Origin: Chromera velia | Lineage: Eukaryota > Sar > Chromeraceae | Direction: 5' to 3' | Assembly (NCBI GenBank): GCA_018398765.1 | Contig: JAHBMJ010003367.1 | Location: forward strand, 13,218 to 62,480 | DNA: 49,263 nt | Part shown: in pieces, positions 21,944 through 32,515 of the stretch | Position numbering within the stretch: position 1 is the first letter of the stretch | Layout of the letters: every line of letters starts with the position of its first letter | Made by a program: the position numbers and the translations under genes | The notes under the pieces: model-generated | The model's input: only the letters and a program-made list of their open reading frames with translations | Database searches by the model: none | Told to the model about the DNA's origin: nothing

Positions 21944-24900
21944 TTACCTTAATACTTTAATTAATTCTTATGAGAGATTCTTATTTTTATATTTACGCTC
22001 AATTTAGTATTATAATTGATCAGAATTATGATACCAGAAAAACCTAGAGAAAAACATATGTGTTATCTACAGTGTGTTTTAATTGTATTAATGCTACTGT
22101 GATGAACGCGTAATATATTGTAGCACATTGTACGAATACGTCAGCAATTAGGCACTCCACGCTCTGTCTTTCACAGTAGCAGTTTGAGCGCAAAGAACAC
22201 CGAAGTGGTCTTCTGAAAAAAGAAAAGAAGTTCAGTCAATCCGTCAATCGAAGCGTCGAAAGGAGGGCCCTGCACACATCTTGTCCAACAGAGGAGGTGC
22301 GTGTGGGGTCTGAGTCTTTTCCCCTCAGCCTTACTGAACCGGCAGGTAGGTGACAGTGCGGCTGGTGACAAACCAATCAAGCGGAAGTGGATGTCCTCCA
22401 GGGGAACGGCAGAGAACCACGCGTCCTCATGTCTGTTGTAGCCAAGACAGGTGCACTCCCATCCTTCCCCGAAAAGAAAAGAAAGAAAGACCAAAAAAAG
22501 GGAAAGGAACCACGTTTCTTTTTTCTTTTCGCGATCCTGAAGCATGTTTGGTGAATCTGCCCAAGACAGCTTCCATCCATCTGTCCTCTTACACCAGTTG
22601 CTCCATGTATGTTCCTCTCCACTGCACTTGGAGAGAAACGCACACGCATGCACACTGCAATCTGTTCACTTAAGTGTCTCCCTCCAACGTTTTTTCCGTG
22701 GAGGTAACGCTTCACCTTTTCTTCTTGGGCAGTTTTCGGAGACACACACAAAAGAAAAAAACCCAGTAGACAACTGACAGACGAAGCACGCATGCGCCGT
22801 TTGCGTTCATTCTCCTGTCTGTCATCGACCGAGCCTGTTTTTTTCTTCTCTGCTGCTCCACGTGGTAAGCTTTCCTTGATCCCCTTGCTTTGCTCCAGCT
22901 GCGGTTGCGGCTGTGGTGAGACAGACAGGCGACGCGCGATGGCGTCTTCGGACAAACGGGTGCTGTATTTCTTTTTTTCCGCACTCATGATTTGCATGAA
23001 AGAGAGGAGACAAAAGGCTGGTCTGGGGGGAAGAAGGAAACAAACATTTATTTCAAGCTTTCCAGAACAAATCATGCATCTGTCAGGACAAATTGAATTT
23101 TTCTTTTCGTTCTTTCACTTGCACTATGAAGGGCGCACACAGAGGTCAAAATTTGCGCAACCCAACAACACAGGAAGGAGTACGAGGCACAGTCGGCATG
23201 CAGTCACAGGAACGGACAAGCAACATGCACAAGAGAAGATCAAAAACACGTCGCAAAGATGACATTAGACAGGACACACACCCTTCTCGGCCGCGAAGCC
23301 TCTTCTTCAGTGGGTGTTTCAAAAAGGTCAAGTCATGTCAGGACGAGAAATGCCACGCCAAACACGCGAACGCGAACGAAGCACGAGTAAGATGAAGAAT
23401 CGAATTTTAAGGAGAACACGAGCGACCTTCAGTCAAGAATGCGCTCACAACCAACCTCGTCACGCATCGATGGATTGAAAAAGGGGATGCCCAAGAACAA
23501 GCGAACACGAACTATGCGAATTTCACTCACAATCAGAGATCTGTGGGGGGGATGAATTCATCAGACAGAAATGCACAAACACAGTCATATAGGGAAGAGG
23601 AGGAATGAAGTCGCATGGAGGGTGCGATTGCTCGAGACCGAGGGGCGAGAGAAGAGAGAGAACATCAGAAACGGGCCCATTCCGTCAGTTCCTCCCACTT
23701 CTCCCAAAGACTCGAAAGAAGGAAAAAGCACCCATGACGACCCTCCCCTCGAATGAATGTCGGTCTGTCTGTGTCTCTTCTTTCTGCGATTGTCTCAAAA
23801 ATCGGCAGCTCTTCTGCCTGTCTGCCGAGAGAGACATTTCCTTCCTTCCTCACCAGACCCAACAGACACGGACACACAAAGAAAGTCTTTACGTTCAGAG
23901 ACGCAAACACATGCACAGAATGGGCGTGCAGTCAAGACGATCGGCCCCCCCTTCCCACCGTCTATCTGAATTAGTTATTGTATGTTCCTCTTTCTTCTCA
24001 ATTCCCTCCCTGCCCATCCCCTCCTCGAGAAGCTGTTTCCTTTCTTATCCCTTCGTTGTTCCTTCTTTCCATGCGAGGCTGTCTGGTTCCTTCCCGTCTC
24101 TCTACCCCTTCAGGAACAGCTCAACCATCATCCCACCACCACCACCCTCTCTCTCTTTTCCTTCCTGTCTGTACTCAGCCTGCCGCCTGTCAAGTTGCCC
24201 TCAACCTTGATGAGTGCCTTGACTGGACTACTTGAAAAGAGAAGTCGCGTCGAAAGAATGTATTCTTCTCTGACGGACTCTGTAGACGGACGAGTCGAGA
24301 GAACTAGTGGTATGGGATGAAATGAATTCGGAAGACAAAAGGCGAGGGGGGACAGAGCAGGGAAAGGATGGAAGAAGAATTTTTGACGCACAAAGTCACA
24401 GTTCATGTACACAGCGCATGCATTTTGATTGAAGGCACAAAGACAAAAACCCACGAGACGGGGCGATAGAAGTTTTTGAGGACTTCCGCCGGTGAGAAGA
24501 GGAGACACCGGTCTCACAGACATGAAGGAAAAGGTATGCATGCTCGAATTCAAAGAGTGGAGTTCTTCATCGTTTTTCGTTTCCTTCCTTTAATTATTTC
24601 TTTCGTCGTTTTTGTGCTTCTCACATTGCTCTCGTCAGCAACAGCATCTTTCTTCCCTTGCATCGACATTTGTTTTTCTCTTTCACTTCAGTCAAGACAG
24701 AAGAATGCTCTCGCGTTTCTTTCCGATAATTCTTGCGTTTTCTTTCCCTGCTCAGCTGCTGCAGCTTGGCACAGGACTTTCAAGAGAAGAACAAACCGGT
24801 TGTTCGTTTTCTTTCCTTCTTTCCTTTCTTGCGTGCATGCTAAGTTCACTTTCTTTTTCGTCTTGAACGAAGTCCGAGGGGGGCACGAAGAAGGAACTGA

Positions 24901-25190
24901 GGGGGTAGAAGAGGAAGGCAATCACTAGACCGTCAAGGCAGTCAATCAAAAGGGGGGGGGAAGATGACTAGACAGCTCTCTTCACTTTGACCTTGTCGTC
25001 TGTACACGGTTCACGGATGAAAAAAAGAAACAGAAAGCGAAACAGAAAAAACGAAAAGCAAGCCAGAACAGGAGAAATCTCTCGTGAGAAAGGGATACCA
25101 TCCCCTCCCCTGTGTTCCTCCTCCACTCTTTCTCTCTCGATCAATCTATGCAGAGTTACTTTATATAAATCCTTCCGTCATTCAATTAAT
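21944..25190. other. Intergenic region downstream of elongation factor 3, one doubtful ORF
   Basis: 21.9-22.14 kb is AT-rich. 22.15-25.19 kb is higher in GC and rich in TTTCTTT/TTCC tracts but lacks recognisable protein domains. A minus-strand frame at 22377-23075, with a possible ATG at 22988-22986, starts with a charged stretch (MSAEKKKYSTRLSEDAIARR) and could be a first exon of an unrecognised gene. I could not link it to further exons. The last part probably includes the elongation factor 3 3' UTR. Confidence 0.4.
22377..23075 (-). CDS. Doubtful ORF, possible exon of an unknown gene
   Basis: A 232-codon minus-strand frame. The part from the ATG at 22988 encodes ~70 polar, Lys/Arg/Glu/Gln-rich residues without low-complexity repetition, which looks more protein-like than its neighbours. 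The rest becomes Phe/Ser/Lys-rich and reads like an intron or UTR. I recognise no family, there is no convincing acceptor or downstream exon, and an overlapping frame is also open. It is listed only so that the stretch is not overlooked. Confidence 0.15.
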   Translation of the reverse strand: MICSGKLEINVCFLLPPRPAFCLLSFMQIMSAEKKKYSTRLSEDAIARRLSVSPQPQPQLEQSKGIKESLPRGAAEKKKTGSVDDRQENERKRRMRASSVSCLLGFFLLCVSPKTAQEEKVKRYLHGKNVGGRHLSEQIAVCMRVRFSPSAVERNIHGATGVRGQMDGSCLGQIHQTCFRIAKRKKKRGSFPFFWSFFLFFSGKDGSAPVLATTDMRTRGSLPFPWRTSTSA

Positions 25191-28100
25191 TTAATAGTCG
25201 TCGTCATCGAGAGACTCTCCGTTCTTCTTGGCGAGCTTCTTCATTCTCTGCTTCTGCTTCTCCTCCTTTCTGGAGAGCTTCTTCTCAGGTCCCTTGACCT
25301 TGATGGTGTTTCCGGCGCCATCCACCATTTCGTCCTGAGCCTTGAGCTCGACCTTCTCCTTGGCGTACTTGTTCTGGTCCCCTCCCACAACCTCCAGCTT
25401 CCCGGAGTCCATCTTCCAGGTCTCAGAGCACAGAGCGTCTGCAGACAGACAGACAATTAATTAGCAGGCCGGTCGTTGGGAAGACATAAGGCGACAAAAT
25501 TTCACATGCATAAACGTATCTTTCAAAGACACACAGCACGCGCGAGCGCGAACACACACACACACAAAACACACGGAGGGGGGGGGGGGTGAAGGTTCAG
25601 ATAACGCAAAAGTGAGAGCGAGATCGTTCGCATATCAGAAGAACGAAGGGAAGAGACAGAGCGAAAGTGGAAGACAGAAAGACTAGGCAGGGGAAACAGG
25701 AAGAAAGGAAACCGAACAAAGAAGGAAAGGCCGACTGACCGAGGAACTCCTGGTGATGCGAGATGAGGACGACACCTCCCTGGAACTCCTTGATGGCCTC
25801 AGCGAGGGCAGCCAGGGAATCTCTGTCCAGGTAGTTGGTAGGCTCGTCCATCACCACAATATGGGGGTTCTGCCAAGTCGCGGCACCGAGCACAACCTTC
25901 ACCTTCTGTCCACCGGACAGACCGCGCATCTGCACGAAGAAAATACGTGACGAGGACACAAAAGCATGACAGGATTAGACGGAAGCATGAAATCAATGAA
26001 GCGGCAGGAGAGATGGATTTGGAGAGGTCAGGTAGCAAGGGACAGGGCTGAATGACAAAAGAGTCGACGAAAAAGAGACGTGCGAAGAGACATCTTGATT
26101 CCAACAACCCAATTTGAGCCCCCTTTGCTCTCAGAGCATGCGAAATCAATCGGTTCTCTGTCGCGCTTAACCGAAGCGGCTCTTCAAACAACACTCATCT
26201 CTCTTCTTTGCACCGACCAACTGACCTGAGAGTGGAGGGCGAACTCGTTCTCGAGTCCGACGTCAGCGAGGTGCTTGGCGACGTTGGCCGAGGTGAGGGG
26301 CTTCAGCCAGAGACCGGCAGCGGCAGCCTCCTTCTGGTCGATCTCGATGAGGACCTTTCCGAAGCCCATCTGCAAACAAAGAGAGAACGAGAAACCACAC
26401 ACGCAAACCAAAAGATGTTTTGATTGCGCCGTTCAGGAGAGCAAGAGGTAGATTGCGAAAGGTGAGAAAGGAGAAAGAACACCACTCCGTCGAGAAAAGC
26501 GAAGGGAGAAAGCGAAGGAAGAGAAACGAGAGAGGTAGTAAGAAGGTGAGGGAGGAGGAGGAAAACGAAGAGGAAAAAAGGGGGGGGGACTCGAAAGAAC
26601 GCCACCATCTGACAGAAACATCACAGTCAACGCACAGAAGGACAGAGAAACATGGAGAGAGAAAACGACATGCAGAAACACAAAAACAAAAAACAAGACT
26701 GTCGACAAACCTTCTCGAGGGTGTCTCTGTCGAGCCAGGTGGTCTCATCGGGAGTAGGGGCCTTGCCCTGCCAGTGGATCTCGTACTCGTACCCCTTCTT
26801 GCCCTTTCTTCTGCCCATAATTCTCTCCACCTTCAGCTTCTGTCCGTCAATCACGTGCACCTTGGCGGCGAGCTCCTCAGCCTCCTTCTCGGCAGCCTGC
26901 CTGTCGACCTTGCGGAGAGCCTCCCTGTCCTCTCCGGTGGCATAGCGCCACATGATGTATTCGGCAGGAGTCCAGTCGAGGTGGTTCTCGATGTGGTGGA
27001 AGGCGTGCTGGGCAACGTAGGCAATACGGAGGTTGGGGTGTTTCCACACGTTTCCGGAGGTGGGCTCCATCTCACCAGTGAGGCACTTGATGAGAGTGGA
27101 CTTTCCAGCTCCGTTAGGGCCAACGACGGCCACACGGGAGGCGAGGGAGACGAACAGAGAGACCCCGTTGAGGATCTGCTTGGTGGTGTTGGGGTAGGTG
27201 AAGGACACACCGTGCATCTTGAGAATGGCCTTGTCCTTGGTCTTGACACCGTCGAGGATACCGGGCTCAGGGAAGCCGAACTTCTGAACGAAGGCGGTGG
27301 CAGAGGCGGTGAGCTCGTAGTAGGACTTTGCCTCAGGGACAGCCTTGACGAGAGCTGCCAGGTTGCCCTTGTAAGTTTTCAGCTTTCTGGACTCGTAGTG
27401 GATGATGTGAGTGCAGACCTTGTCGAGGAAGCCGGAGTCGTGAGACACCATCATGGCTGTCACGTTCTTCTGGGAGCACAGCCAGTTCTCGAGCCATGCT
27501 ACGTTCTTGACATCCAAGTGGTTGGTAGGCTCATCGAGCAAGAGGATATCGGCCTTGATAAGCATGGCGCGCGCAAGGGCGAGCTTCATCTTCCACCCTC
27601 CGGAGAGGGAGGAGATGGGAGCAGCCTGCATCTCCTTGGTGAAGCCGACGTCGGACAGAGCCTGCTCGACAGCCTCTCTGTTGTCTCCGTTGACGGCACG
27701 GACGGCCTCGTTCTTCAACACGTACTCAGCGACGCCAATCTCGGTGTCGTCTCCCTGAATGTCGTGCTCAACAAAGCAGGTGCGGACCTGGGAGGCATCG
27801 GGGAATCCCTCAACCTGTCCGTTGGCGATGGCTCTCATCAGGGTGGACTTTCCGCATCCGTTGGGACCGCACAGACCGTAACGCTGGCCTCTTGTCAGTC
27901 TCATGTGGGCCATGTTCAACAGAATCTTGGCACCGTAGGCGAGAGTGAACTGGCAGTTGGCCAGCTCCTCTCCCTCATCAGGGTCGACCTCAGACTCCTT
28001 CTGGCCGAGGGTGGCACGGGTGGTGGCAAGCTTCTCGCAGAGAGAAGCGAGGGAAAGGTGGTAGGACTTTCTAACGGCGGGGTAGAAGGGGAGGAAACCG

Positions 28101-30423
28101 GCAAGCACGGGTGTCACACCGAGCTTCAGGGCGTGAGCGGTAGAGACGGCCTTGGCTGCTCCCTCTTCCTCAGCAGGGGGTCTGTTGAGACGCTCGACGG
28201 CGGTCTGAGTCACGTTAGCGGAGACGGCAGCAGCGAATTTGAGGGCATAGGCAACCTCGGGGGCATCGAGGGTTGCGGCGAGCTTGGGGTAAAGGTTGAG
28301 CACTGCGTGGAGTGCCTCACGAACGGTGGGCTCCAGCTCCTCGGCGGAGAGGGGTCTGGTCTCGGCGGCAGCCCCGAGCTGCTCAATGGCGTGCTGGATC
28401 TTCTTCATGCCTGCGTCGGCACGGGAGCACACCTGTCTGACCTCAGGGTCGGCAATGGCATCGGATGCCTTAGCGAGCTCGGGCATGAGCTCGGGAAGGA
28501 AGGGAGCTGCCTCAAGAGGCTCCTCGACGAGCTTGCTCATGTTATCAATAATCACCGCGGCCTTTCTGCGGATGGCGGTGGTTCCCTCACGGAGGGCTCT
28601 CTGCACGCACACACGCATACACACACACACAGACATGAATTCACACACACACACACACACACACCCTCCCACACACACACACATTTACACACAGTCAAGG
28701 AAAGAAAGGAAACTTCATTAGCCCGGCAACGCAGACCTGAAAACACTCCCACTCTCTGATGACGACAACACAAACTCTCGCCTCCAAGCAAGCCCTCTAT
28801 TGGAGGCTGCTGACCAACACAGACACCCACCCGCCGCCCCCAATGCCGACACACACTAGAGCTCCCTCCAACAGTCCAGTCAACCGTCCCCTCCCCCGCC
28901 GCTTCACAAAAAGAATTCCAGAGAGACAAAACACAAAGCAATCATGTGAGTCCAGTCAAAACTGGAAAACCCGAGGCCACCAACAGACAGCCCCCGCAAC
29001 CGAGTTCACAGACTCTCGTCATTTATTGCCTTACTCCCCCACGACAGACAGAAAAGACCACAGTGGACCAGCTCTGCTACTCACTGACCTTGAGGAGGGG
29101 GACAGTGACGGAAAGAGTGGGAGCGCGGACTTCGGCAACGAAAGTGGTGGCACCCAGCTTGTGGATGCAATCTGCGGTCTCCTGGGGGTTCACGATGCAG
29201 GAGGCGAGAGCGGGGACGAAGGGGGTGATGTCCTTGTTGCCGACAACAGAAAGGCAGTCGCTCAGGCAGGTCTTGGCGGCCTCAGCCACCTGGGGCTTGA
29301 CATCGTGCACAATCTCAGAGAGAATGGGCACAATGATGGGAAGGGAAACGGTGACCTGAGCAGCAACCTCAGCGGTGCCGGTTGCGAGGCTGGAAAGGAA
29401 GGTCAAAGCACCCTGCTTGGTCTGCCAGTTCTTGGAAGAATGGCAGGCAGCGAGGATGTTGGGGATCACAAGGTGGGGGAGTGCGTTGGCGTTGAGAGTC
29501 TTGGACACCGTCTTCAGCAGAGCCTCGGCGGCAAGCTGGACGGGTCTCACCTTGTCAGAAAGGAGGTCGAAGAAAAGGGGCATGTTGGCGGCGCAGAAAG
29601 CAACGAAAGTGGGGGTGGAGCTGCAGACAGACAGGGGCAGATACGACATGCAAGTGAAACGAATCTCCAGGAATTCAAGACGCATTCACGCTTTGTGTCT
29701 GCCATCTCCGTCTCGTGTGATCGCCAATAATCGAAAACAAAGATACAGAGGGATGACTGGAAAGAAGGAGAACTCTGCAAGAACGACGCGAGCGCACATG
29801 TGACCTGTTTACAAGCGCACGACCGAGTATTCCGGCTGTGAGGAGAAGAGGAAGGAGCCGCGACTAACCGAGCATCCTGTTTGCAGAGCTCATCGAGAAC
29901 CTTCAAAGCTCCCTCTCTTCCATCTCCTGCTGCCTTTCCGCTGTCCTGAAGAAGCTTCTGGAGAGCGGCGACAAGCCCCCAGGCAGTGAGAGGGTTGAAG
30001 GTCTCGACGGAGCAAGAGGAAGAGACAACCTGAGCGATCTGTGCAGAGATGCTCAGCTTATCCGATCCCTTTGCCTTGACGTCAGCAAGAAGCTTCTCGA
30101 TGTCTCCCTTGCGAGATTCGTCAAATTCCGGGAAGCTGCTGGGAAGGCTGCTGCTTCCTCCCGGCGCGGAGGAGCTGGCAGCGCTAGAAGTCTCATCACC
30201 GGAAGCGGTGTTATTGTCAGAAAGGGGGGAGTTCTCCTGAACGGGCTTCATCAGCTCAGGGGCCAGAGTGGCCTGATCGAGATCCTGCAAGCAAGGTCAA
30301 TCACAACGCAAAGTTTAACCACAACATTCGTTTTGCGGGTTCAGCTGGAACGAGCACTGCAGAGAAAGCGCAGGCAAGGCATCGGAGATGCTTTGATCGA
30401 CTGACCAGGGGCTTGACGGACAT
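25191..30423 (-). CDS. TEF3: Elongation factor 3 (ABC-F-type ATPase, 7 exons)
   Basis: Ribosome-associated ATPase that assists E-site tRNA release during translation elongation. Exons on the minus strand: 30423-30406, 30284-29869, 29620-29089, 28600-26711, 26369-26226, 25929-25740, 25438-25191; phases agree and the product is 1,145 aa (fungal eEF3 is ~1,040). The order is an N-terminal Ser-rich extension, HEAT repeats (~100-450), ABC1 with Walker [10 protein letters not shown] (~565), signature LSGGWKMKL (~653) and DEPTNH (~674), ABC2 with GPNGAGKST (~815), a chromodomain-like insert (~905-955; [21 protein letters not shown]), signature LSGGQ (~1004) and DEPTNYLD. The tail is Lys-rich and ends DDDDY. 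The chromodomain insert and HEAT region distinguish it from other ABC-F proteins. The first coding exon is only 18 nt. Codon use is strongly biased to C/G third positions, as expected for a highly expressed gene. Confidence 0.95.
28601..28690. repeat. (AC)n tract at the 3' end of an elongation factor 3 intron
   Basis: In gene orientation this is a GT-rich stretch lying immediately before the acceptor at 28601 (intron 29088-28601). It takes the place of an ordinary polypyrimidine tract. Confidence 0.85.
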
Positions 30424-31475
30424 CTTGTGTTTCTTTACTGAACGAGGAACGAGGAATATCAAAACCGGTTAAAGAAGTTCGTCAAGAAGACAAAACTGAC
30501 GACTGCTGGCAAATCTCACAGATACAAAACTGGGCAAGCTGAGCACGCAAGACGCGAGAGCACAGTGCTTTTCCTCAAAATCACGTTCAGAAGAAGGCAA
30601 CGTCACAGAGAGGGGCATACCAAAGATTCCCGGTCATTCCCGGTCCTAATTCCTTCGAGCGTTTCTCTCCTCGATCTCAAATTCGCAACAGGCGTACGCC
30701 TCGTGGCCCCGGAAAGATCATTTCCACGGGGCTCTTACGGAAAAGAAAGCTGCTGAAAATGGGTCGCTTGAGAACTCGCACGGAGCTGATGACGTGCGTG
30801 GGGTCTTCGCCTACTGACTGTGACACACCCTCCCAAAATCGGCTCAGCTGGCGATCGCGAGTGAGTGACCAAGATGTTGAGATGCGCAACAATTCTGCAA
30901 AAAATTGGCGATCAAGCTGCCTCTGTGTATGTGGATTTTCCCGTCAACGATTTGGGCCCCTGCAACAGCCGCGCATTTTATGAAAGCTGGTCCAAACTGC
31001 CATCTGAGGCAGATGGATCTCGGAATGTATCGGTCATCGTATTGATTTTTTCAAATAATTTAATTAATTAACTACATACTACTTGAACTTAATTTCGATA
31101 AAATCAATACAGAGCATCCAACTGATGCATGTATGAATATGTTAGAAACGTACACGCCGAAATCGATGGCCGGATGGATTGCTTGCCCATGCAGAAGCTA
31201 TAGAGAATTCTCAGAACAGAGAAGTCAGTTGAGACTTCGATGCGGCGAACTTGGGAGTTGGTGTAGATGCAAGCCAAACGCTTCATTGACACGCGGTAGA
31301 GATTGGTCCCCACGCATGCCATCTTTTTGGAGCTGCATGGCTCTGAATGCGTGCTCGCGCCCTCCGTGAAGTGCGGCACTCGAGAGGAAGTGGCTGTTTC
31401 CCCTGTATTCGTCGCCGCAAGCAGGCTGAGGCAGAAGAGGTGCTTCTCCTTCAATCCAGAAAACAGGATCAAACA
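30424..31475. other. Divergent intergenic region between elongation factor 3 and FIG4-like gene
   Basis: About 1.05 kb separates the two start codons, so both promoters probably lie here. Around 31045-31100 it is AT-rich with TTAATTAATTAA-type motifs. A short plus frame at 30865-31071 is open but unlike anything I recognise. I find no TATA box that I would defend. Confidence 0.5.
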
Positions 31476-32168
31476 ATGAGTGGCACAGATGCGAAGAGTG
31501 CCCTCGAGGGCGTCGAGTTCCAACGTCATTTCACTTGCTATGAATCTGCCTCTACCGTACTGCTGATTTCACAACGTTATACTTCGGAAAAACCAAACAG
31601 TCGGTGGACCCTCCGATTCACAAAGCATGACGATCGGAAGGGATTCGAACTTGATGTTGCAGAGACGTGCGCAGCAGATGAAGAAATCGCAGCCATGCTC
31701 CAGCAGTTGGGACGCATCACTCGCAAAGTTGAGGCCTTCGGGATTTTGGGTCTTGTCAGGTCTGTCTGTTTGTTTGTGTGTCTGTAAGTCTTTCTTTCTT
31801 GCAGCCGGCTCCTCTTGTGGATCCTGCATGAGTCGCTCTCTCCACAGTTCTCCGTCACGACTCATTCGCTTGATTGTTTGCCCGTCTCCGTGGTCCTCTG
31901 CTTTCTCGTTTGATTGCAAAGACTATTGTCAGCAGGACAATGGCTTATGTTTTTGCCTTCTCTATACATTCAGATATAGATGGATTTTTATGCGTGTATG
32001 TATGATCTTATATATTATATTTCTTGTGCATGCATGTGTTCCCTGCAGATTCCTCGAAGGTTCCTATGTCGTTCTTGTCACGAAACGAGTCCCCGTCCTG
32101 AGAGTGGAAGACTGCGCCGTCTACGAAATTGGCGACATTTCCATGATACCATGCTTCACTCCCACAGT

Positions 32169-32199
<31 letters not shown>

Positions 32200-32260
32200 A
32201 TTGTGTGATTGTGTGATTGTATGATTGTGTGAGAATGTGTCTTTTGTCTTTACGTCTGCC

Positions 32261-32295
<35 letters not shown>

Positions 32296-32465
32296 TTTCT
32301 TGCTTGAAAACACGAGCAAACAGCATGTGACGTCAGTGATCACATGAAACTGTCGAAAGGTGCAGATGCAAGAAGCGCCATACCCTGAACTTCTCAGACC
32401 ACGGTCGTTGTCTGAGTGATTGTGTCAAGAAGCGAACGAAGAGGAAAGAAACACACTGTCTCTCC

Positions 32466-32515
<50 letters not shown>

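Noticed and set aside
23605-24928. Overlapping plus-strand ORFs of 150-200 codons
   Set aside because: Ser/Phe/Arg-rich frames from TTCC/TTTC tracts; no domain, no splice logic, several frames open at once.
26420-28759. 779-codon plus-strand ORF
   Set aside because: It is exactly antisense to the conserved elongation factor 3 exon; its Leu/Gly/Val/Ser-rich sequence is what reverse-complemented GC3-biased codons give.
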